A stretch of 64,000 nt of DNA from Pseudocercospora fijiensis CIRAD86 (taxonomy: Eukaryota > Ascomycota > Dothideomycetes > Mycosphaerellales > Mycosphaerellaceae), in contig NW_006921534.1 of the NCBI RefSeq assembly GCF_000340215.1, forward strand, positions 4,711,041 to 4,775,040, given 5' to 3'. Below, one piece after another: positions 44,383 through 54,170 of this stretch. Each line of letters begins with the position of its first letter. The first letter of the stretch is position 1. Made by a program: the position numbers and the translations under genes. The notes under the pieces were generated by a model, which was not told the DNA's origin, did no database searches, and saw only the letters and a program-made list of their open reading frames with translations.

Positions 44383-45357
44383 TCAGCCAGGTATCACTTC
44401 GGAGCCTCTATCACCTGCTGGTCTCTCATTCTCGGCTCTTAGCTCCGCCACAAGGCCAACAGGTGTCCTCCTCTTCTCATCCTCCTCCAGCTTCTGCTTC
44501 ACCAACTTATCTAGCATCTTCGCCTTCTCCAGGGCTTGATTCGTGCACGTGAGCACCGAAAGCCCATCCACCGGTGTTCCTCCATATTTCGCAATCTGGC
44601 ACACCTCCCCAAACCTATTGATGCTCACCACAACTTCGCCTTCTCTGCACTGCTCTTCAAGTAATGTCGCGTCCTGAAGCATAATCTCGCCAGCATCGTA
44701 GTAGGAGAAGGTGACGCAGAAGGGTTGGTGCTGCATTTGTAACTTCACCGGCTCTCGTTCCCTAAGCCCGAACACCGTGACATCTTCACCATGTACCTCT
44801 ACATCTGGCCTTCTGAAGTGCATGATAGCGGCGACAAGGGCTGCGCATGCAGCGTCGACGAGATTGCCATCGTGGTCTAGGATGTGAATGTCCGCGCGAA
44901 CATGCCAGCATTTCTGGCCAGCGACTATACAGAGAGATTCCGTGTCAAGTGCACCTGATCTGCGAATGGTCTTTTCGAGGATGCGAGAGAGAAGCACTTC
45001 TGTCTGGTCTTGTCTATCGAACAGAAAATCAGCACTTACCTTGCTTGGCTTAATGCCACATCCCCAAACCTACCGTCCTACTTCGAATGCCGGGCTTGCG
45101 ATTGGGCTCAACTCTGTGGATATTGTGAAGACGCCATCGAATTTCCTGTCCTCGTATGGCTGCACCACAGTCGCCGAGATCTTTGCCAGCACTCTTGTCT
45201 TGCCAATGCGCACATCTGCAGTGCCGTACTCTTCGCCAAACGCGAGATCGATATTGCGGAATTGGTCGAAGGCGCGGCCGTCGAGGCGAATGTTCTCGCG
45301 AAGTGCTGAGAGAAGAAACTCCCGCTCGTTATTCGACGGATCTGCTTCGCGCGGCAT
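44383..45357 (-). CDS. RRP45: exosome core subunit Rrp45 (RNase PH fold)
   Basis: Ring subunit of the RNA exosome (nucleus and cytoplasm), catalytically inactive in eukaryotes. Two exons on the minus strand: 45357-45074 and 45013-44383, with a 60 bp intron (GTAGGT...GATAG); the joined frame reads ...F-E-V-G-R-Q-D-Q-T-E-V-L-L..., giving 304 residues. Family marks are N-E-R-E-F-L-L-S-A-L-R-E-N-I-R-L-D-G-R at the start and R-R-S-G-A-L-D-T-E-S-L-C-I-V-A-G-Q-K-C-W in exon 2. The K/E-rich C-terminus is also typical. The divergent CWC15 gene starts 268 bp away. Confidence 0.92.
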
Positions 45358-45625
45358 TTTGGTGTTAAGTCATCTTAATCTGTGATCCAAAGAAGCTGGA
45401 ATAAGCTCTGGGCAGAGACGTGCAAACGTGAAGCCGTCGAGAAACTTTGGCTTTGTGGCTCACTGTGGCCTTGTGGAATGACATATCAAGAGGGGGCCTA
45501 CACGGTCGGAGCTTTTGTCGGCTTTGTGGCTTTGTGGATCGCGAACTGCACTCAAACTTGCAACGGCGACGGCGCTCACTTCCAATTCAGCTGCGGATAC
45601 AACTCAACGCTGTGCCGTAGCAATC

Positions 45626-46381
45626 ATGACGACCGCTCACCGACCGACGTTCGATCCAGCGCGCGGCAAGGAAGCTGCTCGCGGTGAAGCATACCACCAG
45701 CGCCTGCTTCCAGCGCATAAGACATTAAAATTCAGACAGGCCGGCCAAGGCACCAGCGCAGAGCAAGCAAAGCGCGACCTGAGAGCGGAACTTCTCAGGG
45801 CTGAAGCAAAGCACTCCGCCAAGAAGGAAGGGCGAGATATCGACGACGATGACGAGGATATTGCGCCACCAAAGCAGATTGAAGCCGGCGAGGGCGAGGC
45901 AGGTGGGGTGAAGCGCAAAATGAGCGATGTGCAACAAGAAGGCAATGGAGATGCGGAAGCGGAAGAGGACTATGAGGCCAAGAAGCGGCGAGTGTTGGAA
46001 GAGACCCGCGACATCGATGCCGATTCAGATTCATCGTCGTCGTCAGAAGAGTCGGAGTCGGAGAACGATGAAGAAGACGAGTCTGCAGAATTGATGCGCG
46101 AGCTTGCCAAGATCAAAGCGGAGCGCGCAGAGAAAGCTGCCAAGGAAGCTGCGGAGCAAGCGCAGAAAGAAGAGGAGCAGAGAGAGAAGGACATTGCGCT
46201 AGGAAATCCGCTGCTGAATCCTAAGAAGGAAGAATATGGTGTGAAGAGGCGGTGGGATGATGATGTGGTATTCAAAAACCAGGCGAGAGGGACTGAGGAG
46301 AGAGGTAAGGAGAAGAGATTCGTGAATGACCTGCTGCGAAGTGACTTCCACAGGCGGTTCATGGATAAGTACGTGCGATGA
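45626..46381 (+). CDS. CWC15: spliceosome-associated protein Cwc15
   Basis: Component of the Prp19-associated complex in the active spliceosome (nucleus). Intronless, 251 residues. The N-terminus M-T-T-A-H-R-P-T-F-D-P-A-R-G-K is nearly invariant in the family, followed by L-L-P-A-H-K-T-L-K-F-R. The middle is a D/E/S-rich acidic region and a long K/A/E helix. The conserved end has P-L-L-N, R-R-W-D-D-D-V-V-F-K-N-Q-A and F-V-N-D-L-L-R-S-D-F-H-R-R-F-M. Frames upstream of 45626 are open but lack this start context. It shares its upstream region with RRP45, another RNA-processing gene. Confidence 0.95.
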   Translation: MTTAHRPTFDPARGKEAARGEAYHQRLLPAHKTLKFRQAGQGTSAEQAKRDLRAELLRAEAKHSAKKEGRDIDDDDEDIAPPKQIEAGEGEAGGVKRKMSDVQQEGNGDAEAEEDYEAKKRRVLEETRDIDADSDSSSSSEESESENDEEDESAELMRELAKIKAERAEKAAKEAAEQAQKEEEQREKDIALGNPLLNPKKEEYGVKRRWDDDVVFKNQARGTEERGKEKRFVNDLLRSDFHRRFMDKYVR

Positions 46382-46875
46382 AGAGGTAGCAAGCTTCGGC
46401 GTGCACAGAGCTGCCAATATCAAAGCTCTCCTCTTTATTGCACTTCAGGTTTGCGCGATTCCCAGAGCTGAGGATATCATGGGTCTTCCCCTTAGTCGTA
46501 GAAGCCTGAAGGATTGCCACGATCCGCGAATTCTACAACGCGATATCCCCACCATGTCTGTGCTCACTTCATTGCTGCGGTCAGCAAAAAGACAGGCGGA
46601 TTTCGAAAAATTTCGTCCACCGATACATGAGCTTTCGAGTGTTCTTCCAGCGGCTGGAATGCTACCACCTCACGAGATTGAACGAAGCCCCGACTTTTGA
46701 CAGCTATTTCTCAAGGTCCGAGCCGAGTGCTTCTTGCTTTTAACTGGAAAGAAGTTTCTTCGGTCGGCATCTGGCTACCCACGAGAAGTTACCAAAATTG
46801 AATAAAAGCACAGCTGGCACCACCTTGCAGATTCGCGCATCGATAACCATTCGCGCACACCATCACCTATACAGC
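46382..46875. other. intergenic
   Basis: No supported gene; several short frames without starts or similarity. Confidence 0.5.
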
Positions 46876-47400
46876 ATGGCAGCTGACGGCAAGGCCCAGG
46901 CTGGTCGACAGCATAACGTGTGTCATTTTTTTCGTCTTCCCGCCGAACTTCGAGCCGAGATCTATCGGCTTGTTCTGATACGCGAATGCTTTTGCCGACT
47001 CTCCTTCGGCGGCCAGCAACCACAGCCATCAGAACAGAAGACGCAACTCACCGACTTCCTGGTGTGTAAAAAATGGCTCTCGGAGGCCTACTCAGAATAC
47101 CTGAAGCACAACGTATTCGAATTCAACTCCATCGAAGATCTCAAGCAGTTTATTAGAGGACACGAGATCACGAGAAGCACCGTTCGAGCGGTATACTTTT
47201 CATGCTTCTGGGACGCGTATTGGAAGATGGGAGTCAGGCTTGGCAGAGGTACATCAAGATGCCTTAGACATCCTGAAGCGGATCGATGGAGTGTAAGAGG
47301 TTTTGCTCAACACAGAAACTATCGGCCCCTTCCGTGGAATATCAGGTCCGGCGAGGAGGACGTTCTTTCGGAGAGGAAAGCCCGAGCAAAGCAGCTCTAG
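46876..47400 (+). CDS. small fungal F-box-like protein
   Basis: Intronless, 174 residues from the ATG at 46876 (M-A-A-D-G-K-A-Q). Residues about 18-32 read F-F-R-L-P-A-E-L-R-A-E-I-Y-R-L, the degenerate F-box-like pattern of the large fungal family also seen at 36019-37065. A conserved helix pair follows (F-L-V-C-K-K-W-L-S-E-A). Family members are often 200-350 residues; the shorter length and the loss of recognisable pattern after about residue 115 suggest truncation or an unseen intron. Confidence 0.5.
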   Translation: MAADGKAQAGRQHNVCHFFRLPAELRAEIYRLVLIRECFCRLSFGGQQPQPSEQKTQLTDFLVCKKWLSEAYSEYLKHNVFEFNSIEDLKQFIRGHEITRSTVRAVYFSCFWDAYWKMGVRLGRGTSRCLRHPEADRWSVRGFAQHRNYRPLPWNIRSGEEDVLSERKARAKQL

Positions 47401-47518
47401 AACCTGGGGCTATGATCCCTCTTAAACAATCTTCGCGAGGTGAATGAGTCTACAAACCAGAACTTTGGCACCATCGCTGAGGAAAGGCTCCTTGGATGTT
47501 ACAAATTCGCTCGCATCC

Positions 47519-48172
47519 CTACATAGTCCTACGAGAAGTCAAACCCGCATTCGTCTTTACCAATCTATCTTTCTCCTCCCGCAAATCGTCAATCTGCCGT
47601 CTCATCAAACTAAATACTCCAAGCAAACAAGACTCCTCACGCTCCACAGCCTTCTCGAGCTCCATCATATGCTTAGCTCGAACACCGTCGAGCTCCTCCC
47701 GAAGCGCGTCTCTCTGCGCCCTCATCGTCTTCAAGTTAGCTTTCCTTCGCTTACATTTTTGTGAGTTCCGGAAAAACGCGGCTTGGCCCAGCGCATGTGG
47801 TTTCCGTTGCTCCTGGCGTGATTTGAGCTCCTTCTTCAACCTCTGTACCTCTCTCCTCAATTCAGAAATCGTCTTGTCATCTTCAAATTTCCTCCCTTCC
47901 AGCTCCAGAATCTCTGCTTTCGACTCTTGGTAATGGGTTTTGAGATTTTTGTATTCGTGTCGGGTCTTGTCCAGGTTTTCTTTAGCTTCGTGTTCTCTAC
48001 TGACAGCGGCTTTCACTTGGTAGTACTGGGTTTTACATCGTTGTCTTTCTTTTGGGTTGGAATTTAAAGTGTGTTCGGAGACGTCGATTAAGCGGAATTT
48101 CTCAATTTGTTCTTTTATTTGTGTTTGCATTTCCACCTTCATTGACAGTGGGGCAGTGGTAGTGGTAGACAT
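47519..48172 (-). CDS. coiled-coil hypothetical protein
   Basis: Intronless, 217 residues from ATG. Nearly the whole length is charged and heptad-like, with one basic break (R-N-S-Q-K-C-K-R-R-K-A-N). No transmembrane segment or signal. No family recognised. A palindromic short element lies about 80 bp upstream of its start. Confidence 0.55.
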   Translation of the reverse strand: MSTTTTAPLSMKVEMQTQIKEQIEKFRLIDVSEHTLNSNPKERQRCKTQYYQVKAAVSREHEAKENLDKTRHEYKNLKTHYQESKAEILELEGRKFEDDKTISELRREVQRLKKELKSRQEQRKPHALGQAAFFRNSQKCKRRKANLKTMRAQRDALREELDGVRAKHMMELEKAVEREESCLLGVFSLMRRQIDDLREEKDRLVKTNAGLTSRRTM

Positions 48173-48649
48173 GGGTTGAAATGCGTGTCAATTGGGAGAT
48201 TCTCTCGTTTTCGCTATGTTAGAAAGAGTGGCTGGGTGGAGGAGATTGAGTTAGGTCTCAGCAACCTTTAGTCCTGCGCCGGGGGCTTCAATCAATACTG
48301 AATCAATTTCTAATCAATTGTTACTAGGGCCGCGCAGGATTAATTGCTGAGACCAGGTACCAAGGGCTAGAAGGTGCGGTGAAGAAGTAGAAATGGTCAA
48401 GCTACGATGTGAAAACCATGCGCGATTGAGGAGCAAATGTTTGATTGAAAGCTATCTATGTTGATGAAGAGCAATTGCTGCCCAGTGCCAAAAGTCTGCC
48501 AGTGGCTCTCAACGAAGTGAGATGAGCTTGACACAGCTACCATGGTAGCCGGCCTCTTTCAGTGAAGGGGACTTATAATAAAGTGTGATTGAATGATTGT
48601 CCGAAGTGAAGATGTCGGTAGTTGTACAGAACGGAAATACTGACGGTCT
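48173..48649. other. intergenic with a short inverted-repeat element
   Basis: Between the coiled-coil gene's start and the Argonaute-like gene's 3' end. Besides the element at 48254-48354 nothing is recognised. Confidence 0.55.
48254..48354. repeat. 101 bp inverted-repeat (MITE-like or foldback) element
   Basis: The ends are imperfect inverted repeats of about 25 bp: GGTCTCAGCAA...CCTGCGC on the left against the reverse complement of GCGCAGGATTAATTGCTGAGACC on the right. The interior is A/T-rich with three near-copies of AATCAAT. No clear target duplication was found. It could also be a structured non-coding element or bidirectional terminator. Confidence 0.6.
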
Positions 48650-51589
48650 CTAAAGGTAGTATAGGGTATTCTTCACATCTTCGTGTACTGCATTGAGTTT
48701 GGGTTCCTCATACTTCACCCGCTGCTGATTTGTAGAGATCTCGGAGATATGAGTCAAAGCCCGCTTCGTAGCAGCTTGCGCCAGATGAGAAGGGATTGGG
48801 AGTTTGGTATCGTGAAGACCAAGGCTTGCGTCCGACCAAAGAGCGACTAGGCGCTTGACCTCAAGCTTCGTGATTGGGAGTTCACCACGAACTTGGATCT
48901 GATGTGTTGATTCCGTCGGGCTCGTGGTCTTGGAGGATGAGGTCTTCGAGCCGCCGTAGCCACTGTCCACTTCAGTACCGCTATGTGCGGTATTGATTTT
49001 CAGGTTGCGAATGAGATCTGCTGGGTTGGGTTCGATGGGCGAATCTCGCTTTACAGATGGCTCAGCAGCCGCCTCGACCGCCAGTCTGTCACCAAAAAGA
49101 TGGATATTGAAGGCGTGAGTAGAGTTGGTGGCAGCTGTGCGCCGGTACAATTTGCCAATGCGGGATTCTGATGCGTCGCGCATATCTGCGAGGAGCATAG
49201 TGACTCCCTCTGACTTTTGAAGATGCTCATTTTGGTCTCGCGCCAGAGCTTTTGAGGACTCATCTTCGTGCAGAGAGATGTAAGACACCTGACAAGCTTG
49301 CCCAAGTGCTTCTTTTACACCTGTCGACAACACCCTAGCCTCAACTTCAACATCTCCGAACTCTGAGCCGGTTCTGATCAGGGTCACTTGGTGTTCGGTG
49401 CTATTTGGAGTCGAGCCAGCAAGAAATTTCTTGAGCTCACGTTTGATGTGCCCCGGATCTGCAAGCTCATCATGCTCGAACAGCCGTGATTCGATGGTCT
49501 TGTAATCTCGGCTCGAAAAAGTGTGTCGTGAAGATAGCGCAACAAGATATTTGCGACATGGCTTGTTCTTCAAGCCGCAATCCTTGTCGATCTCTCTCAT
49601 GTTGATGATTACTGGCTCGATATGAATCGCTATGGCAATGTCCAGCTTGGCATCAGAGAACACAAGAGCCGGCAAGTTGCGGCGTGCCATGCGTCGGACC
49701 ACCTCGTGTGCAGCCATGCTCATGTTTTCATCGTCAAAAGCCTTGTTCTTCAGGACCGTGGCCTTGAGAAAGTAAGTCTGGATACCGAGAGAAGAATCGC
49801 CCAAGCCTTTCAGGACATTGTAGATGGTAGCGTGATGCTGATCATCGCTGAGAAGAACAATCGCCAGCACTTTCTCGCCTTCGGTCTGGTTGTTTTGCTT
49901 CCAACGACGCAGCTGAAGTGCCCAATCCTTCGCACTGTCCCCGCCTTCGCTGTACTGCAAGAAAAGCGGCTTGAGGTTGCGTGGGTCTACAATCGCAGGC
50001 AGCTGGTATTTCTTCAAGATGCGAACAAGTTTATCGCGAAGGATCGTCCACTCGGCCGAATGTCTGCTTTCCACACCGACTTCGAGAAATCCGACTTTCA
50101 TGTTGGCATCGAAAGCTTCCTTGATTAGGTCGTCTAATTTCACCTTGCGAGATACCTTCGTCGGCTTCGTTGTTCGTATTTCGTATGCAGCCTGACCAAC
50201 TCGCACGTTACGATTGATAGAATCTTTCTTGTGCAAGTGTACTTTCACTTCGTAGCCTGTGCCAGGACCAGTGTAAGTCTGCGCGCCAACGAACTTGCAA
50301 AGAGATGCCGGCATAAGCTCGCGCTTGTATCTTGTGCCCACGTCAATGCATGGCAGGTCGTGATGCGAAAACTTGAGGTCGGTCTTTTCTCGCCAGAATT
50401 CGTGCTTGTCATCTTGCATGGCGTGGTCTGCTGTACTGCTGTGCACTTCCCGGATGGTCTTCGTCACCCATCCGTCATCTGTGTGGAAACGCACCGTCTT
50501 GCCACGAAGTATCTTGGTCAGACCTTCAGGATCTGGCATATAACTTCCTGACCAGCGATTTATCAGGAACTCAGCAACCGAGCCACCGTTTTTGTAGAAG
50601 AACTTGGCACATGGAGCATTGTAGAGAACGAAGTTGTCATCGGCATCCATACCAATTCTGCGTTCGTTGCCCACACAAAGCTTGAGACCGAAGTGGTTTT
50701 CAGTCTCATCGTGCTTGAGATCGAAGAATTTATTCGCGTGCTTCGCGATCTCCGGGCGTCCATTAAATTCCTTGGTCAGCAAAGCGACAGTGACCTCGGT
50801 CCACATCGCGACGTTGATTCCGAGCTTCTCAACGCCAGCTTTTGAGAAAAGGTCGGTAATGGAAACGCTCGTGATGTCAACGAACATCGTTCCGTGCTCC
50901 ACGGTAACATCGCCTGGATACTCGCGGTCATTCTTCAAGCTCTCTGCAAAGCCATCGAGACCTTCTGAGAGCTCGTCGTTGTGCTTGAAGAGCTCAACTC
51001 TGACCCAACGCCACCGACGGCCTGCATTGTGCTCTGGGTTCGTCCAGCTCTTCTTGTACTTGGCAACGTTGAGTGCAGGACCGATCAGATTCTTCGATCC
51101 GCCAGCAGGGTTCTCTGCCAGAACTCCAGTCTGGATCAAGCTCTCTTTTTGGAGATCAGGTGGGGGGAATCCTGGGCCATTCCAAGTGATTACAACAGCA
51201 ATGCATTTCGTTGTCTCGAGAACATCGCGAACATTGCTGGAATCTTTGATCAGAAATCTGCCTTTACCGAAGGTGCTGTATGGTTGGAAACCTGCGCCTA
51301 TCTGCCGCAGCACTTGATCTTTGAAAGTTGCTTCCACAATCTTCTTGTCGTTGGAAGTGAAGAAGTCATGCTTGAGCAAGTCACTGTTGCCAACGTTGCA
51401 GTAGAGAAAGGTATCATTCTTGCTGAAAGTCTTCGGATTGAAAGGTTGAAGGCCTGTAAGACTTTCGGTTGGGGTAATCTGAACATCTTCGAGCCAAGAC
51501 TCAATGCCAGACTTGTCTGGCTGCACTTGCTCAGACTGCGGGACGTTGCCGCTCAGACCAGAGCCCTTCTCTGTAGGTGAAGTGGCCAT
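48650..51589 (-). CDS. divergent Argonaute-like protein, apparently slicer-dead
   Basis: Intronless, 979 residues; ATG in good context (ACCATGGCC). Order: ArgoN/L1 region about 55-330, PAZ about 340-440 (D-L-P-C-I-D-V-G at 411-418), MID about 500-640, PIWI-like about 640-940. In MID the pair Y590...K594 followed by L-G-I matches the 5'-phosphate pocket spacing of Argonautes (Y-x3-K), but other pocket residues differ. In PIWI no G-x-D-V-x-H block is seen, and the R-D-G motif reads R-T-G (739-741), so catalytic aspartates are missing. Fungal Argonautes (QDE-2 type) act in RNA silencing; this one could bind guides without cutting, or have another role. The sequence is full-length without stops, so it is under constraint. 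Confidence 0.75.
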   Translation of the reverse strand: MATSPTEKGSGLSGNVPQSEQVQPDKSGIESWLEDVQITPTESLTGLQPFNPKTFSKNDTFLYCNVGNSDLLKHDFFTSNDKKIVEATFKDQVLRQIGAGFQPYSTFGKGRFLIKDSSNVRDVLETTKCIAVVITWNGPGFPPPDLQKESLIQTGVLAENPAGGSKNLIGPALNVAKYKKSWTNPEHNAGRRWRWVRVELFKHNDELSEGLDGFAESLKNDREYPGDVTVEHGTMFVDITSVSITDLFSKAGVEKLGINVAMWTEVTVALLTKEFNGRPEIAKHANKFFDLKHDETENHFGLKLCVGNERRIGMDADDNFVLYNAPCAKFFYKNGGSVAEFLINRWSGSYMPDPEGLTKILRGKTVRFHTDDGWVTKTIREVHSSTADHAMQDDKHEFWREKTDLKFSHHDLPCIDVGTRYKRELMPASLCKFVGAQTYTGPGTGYEVKVHLHKKDSINRNVRVGQAAYEIRTTKPTKVSRKVKLDDLIKEAFDANMKVGFLEVGVESRHSAEWTILRDKLVRILKKYQLPAIVDPRNLKPLFLQYSEGGDSAKDWALQLRRWKQNNQTEGEKVLAIVLLSDDQHHATIYNVLKGLGDSSLGIQTYFLKATVLKNKAFDDENMSMAAHEVVRRMARRNLPALVFSDAKLDIAIAIHIEPVIINMREIDKDCGLKNKPCRKYLVALSSRHTFSSRDYKTIESRLFEHDELADPGHIKRELKKFLAGSTPNSTEHQVTLIRTGSEFGDVEVEARVLSTGVKEALGQACQVSYISLHEDESSKALARDQNEHLQKSEGVTMLLADMRDASESRIGKLYRRTAATNSTHAFNIHLFGDRLAVEAAAEPSVKRDSPIEPNPADLIRNLKINTAHSGTEVDSGYGGSKTSSSKTTSPTESTHQIQVRGELPITKLEVKRLVALWSDASLGLHDTKLPIPSHLAQAATKRALTHISEISTNQQRVKYEEPKLNAVHEDVKNTLYYL

Positions 51590-51792
51590 GGTAAAAGGAC
51601 TTGTCTTGACTTGTCTTTGGAATCAATGGCTCTTTGCAGATCTGAGTACGCTTTCTCGCACTGTCTTCTTTCCACCTCTTTCAGTAGATTCTTGTTCTGC
51701 CGAAGTTCAAACGATTTCAGGACGGTCGAGTGTTTTTCGGTAAGCGAGGCAATTGATTTGGTTGCAGAAGCTGATGGAGAGAAGACAGACAT
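51553..51792 (-). CDS. small upstream ORF overlapping the Argonaute-like start
   Basis: A 79-codon frame from ATG (M-S-V-F-S-P-S-A-S), charged and heptad-like over residues 18-65, overlapping the first 37 bases of the Argonaute-like CDS in another frame. It may be an upstream ORF in the leader of that gene, a separate small coiled-coil gene, or chance. No splice site joining the two frames was found. Confidence 0.3.
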   Translation of the reverse strand: MSVFSPSASATKSIASLTEKHSTVLKSFELRQNKNLLKEVERRQCEKAYSDLQRAIDSKDKSRQVLLPWPLHLQRRALV

Positions 51793-52295
51793 GGAGGGGA
51801 TTTGGAGATGGTACTTAACTGATCGTTGCCAAAGCCAGTACGTTTGCCATTTCTAAGGTGCAAGAAGCGGCCACTCTCACACGCTCTCTCGCGAGTGCTC
51901 TCGCTGCAGGCGAACAAAGCCGGGCATTGAAGGTGTGGTAGCATGTTTGCATAGTCAACGATTGTGTTGGAATGATTGCTGAAGTGCAGCCTTTGTCGGG
52001 AGGCATGCTCGCGAAGGTGCTATTGTTCAGTGGTTCAATGGAGCTGCCACTAGATGATGCAGAAAGCTCCGAAGCATTTTGTCGGGAGTGGCACATCATG
52101 TAATGTTTGGCGTATGATGGATGATGGATTCTTTGTAGCAGCAGCGGAAGTCCTCGAGCAAGGTTTGCGCTAAAGAACCGAAGCCGAGGATCCCTGCTGT
52201 CGATCTTCTGGGGTCTGCACTGTGCAGCATCGGCCAAAATTTCAGACGGTGAAGTGCCTCACAAACCATCCAGCGCCTGGCGCATATTGCCCAAG
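51793..52295. other. divergent promoter region
   Basis: Lies between the Argonaute-like leader (-) and DBP9 (+). No other gene recognised. Confidence 0.55.
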
Positions 52296-54170
52296 ATGAA
52301 GCGCAAATTGAATGAGCACGATGTCCCGGAGCCTTCGAAGACGGGCAAGACGACAACGACGACGACTTCTACAAAGGCCTTCGCCAGCCTAGACATCGAT
52401 CCCCGCCTCCTCCAAGCCATCAGCAAGCAAAAGTTTACAACTCCAACGCCCGTACAGTCGCGAGCCATCCCTCTAGCACTTACAGGCCAAGATGTGCTCG
52501 CGCGTGCGAAGACAGGTTCCGGAAAGACACTGGCATATCTTCTTCCCACTGTGCATGCCATATTACAGCGAAAAGCAGGCTCAAAAAAGTCCAAGACAAC
52601 GTCAGTGCTGATCCTGGTTCCAACGAAAGAGCTCGCGACCCAAGTCACCAACGCCGCGAAAGATATCACATCCTTCTGTGCGAACGCGATTCGGATCGAG
52701 AATATCACGAGGAATGAGGATGCAAACGTGACAAGAGCAAGGTTGTCTGAGCAGCCGGATATCGTGATCGCAACCCCAGGAAGAGCGAATCAGTATTACA
52801 ACCAGGAAGTCCTGAAATTAAACGCATTAAAGCATCTGATCATCGACGAGGCGGATCTGATACTGGGCTACGAAGAGAATGATGATGTGCAAGCAATTGC
52901 CGGCGCCTTGCCGGCTGGCGTACAGAAAATGATGGTTTCTGCTTCCCTCTCCGATCAGTTGGACAAGTTGAGCCTGTTGTTCTTCCCCGAAGGCTCGCAG
53001 CAGCCTGAGATCCTGGATCTGAAGTCGGAAGAGGCGAAAGAGAAGCCGACTCTCGCACAGTACACTGTGAAGACTGCCGAAGATGAGAAATTTTTGTTGC
53101 TCTACGCAATCTTCAAGCTGCAGCTCATCAAGGGAAAATTTATCATTTTCGTCGCAGATATCGATCGCTGCTACCGCGTCAAGCTCTTTTTGGAGCAATT
53201 TGGCATTCGCAGTTGTGTGCTGAACTCAGAGCTCCCGGTCAACAGTCGGCTACACGTTGTGCAGGAATTTAATCGCGGTGTCTACAACACGATAATTGCT
53301 GCGGACGAGGCTGAAGTGATTGGCAATGAGGGCGGTAAGAGGAAGAAGCGGCGGGAGGCCGAGCAGGAAGACGAAGAGGTTGAGCAAGAGGCGGAGGCAC
53401 AGGACGCTGAGAAAGAGAATGGTGACTCATCCACATCACGGCCAGCGAAGAAGCAGCGAAAATCGAGGAATGATCGCGAATACGGTGTCTCCCGCGGCAT
53501 TGACTTCCAAAATGTCACTTGTGTCCTCAACTTCGACCTACCACAATCTAACAAGTCATATACGCATCGGATCGGCCGTACCGCAAGAGCAGGGCAGACA
53601 GGTATGGCACTGAGCTTCTGGGTACCGAAAGAGTTGTATCGCAAGCACAAGCCTACGAGTATCGCCCAATGTGAGAAGGATGAGGAAGTCATTACAAAGA
53701 TCGTGAAGAAGCAGGCTGAGAAGGGAGCTGAAGTGAAGGAGTGGGGACTTGATTGGGCGAAGTTGGAAGGCTTTCGCTACCGACTGGCTGATGCTCTGCG
53801 TGCAGTGACTCGAATCGCTGTACGTGAGGCTCGCACGCAGGAGCTGAGGAACGAGCTCATCAAGAGCGAGAAGCTGAAGAGACATTTCGAGGAGAATCCA
53901 GAGGACTTGAAGCATTTGCGGCATGATACTGAGACGCATGCTGTGAGGTCACAGCCTCATCTGAAGCATGTGCCGGATTACCTCCTGCCACAAGGAGGTA
54001 AGCAAGCTGTCGCAAAGGATGTAGGATATGTGGGCATCAGAAAGGACAAGGAGAACAAGATTCGGAAGGCGAGAGCATTTAACAAGGCGAGAGGGAAGGG
54101 AAGGCTTGCGAAGGGCAAAGGACTGGATCCGCTGAAGAGCTTTAATGCCAGAGGAAGGGGGAAGAAGTAG
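52296..54170 (+). CDS. DBP9: ATP-dependent RNA helicase Dbp9
   Basis: DEAD-box helicase of 60S ribosomal subunit assembly in the nucleolus. Intronless, 624 residues from the ATG at 52296. The Q motif region has F-T-T-P-T-P-V-Q; motif I A-K-T-G-S-G-K-T; motif II D-E-A-D; motif III reads S-A-S where most DEAD-box proteins have S-A-T; motif VI H-R-I-G-R-T-A-R-A-G. A D/E/K-rich insertion after I-I-A-A-D-E (about residues 340-395) and the pattern G-I-D-F-Q-N-V are diagnostic of Dbp9. The tail is basic (K-A-R-A-F-N-K-A-R-G-K-G-R). Frames before 52296 start from GTG only. Confidence 0.95.
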   Translation: MKRKLNEHDVPEPSKTGKTTTTTTSTKAFASLDIDPRLLQAISKQKFTTPTPVQSRAIPLALTGQDVLARAKTGSGKTLAYLLPTVHAILQRKAGSKKSKTTSVLILVPTKELATQVTNAAKDITSFCANAIRIENITRNEDANVTRARLSEQPDIVIATPGRANQYYNQEVLKLNALKHLIIDEADLILGYEENDDVQAIAGALPAGVQKMMVSASLSDQLDKLSLLFFPEGSQQPEILDLKSEEAKEKPTLAQYTVKTAEDEKFLLLYAIFKLQLIKGKFIIFVADIDRCYRVKLFLEQFGIRSCVLNSELPVNSRLHVVQEFNRGVYNTIIAADEAEVIGNEGGKRKKRREAEQEDEEVEQEAEAQDAEKENGDSSTSRPAKKQRKSRNDREYGVSRGIDFQNVTCVLNFDLPQSNKSYTHRIGRTARAGQTGMALSFWVPKELYRKHKPTSIAQCEKDEEVITKIVKKQAEKGAEVKEWGLDWAKLEGFRYRLADALRAVTRIAVREARTQELRNELIKSEKLKRHFEENPEDLKHLRHDTETHAVRSQPHLKHVPDYLLPQGGKQAVAKDVGYVGIRKDKENKIRKARAFNKARGKGRLAKGKGLDPLKSFNARGRGKK

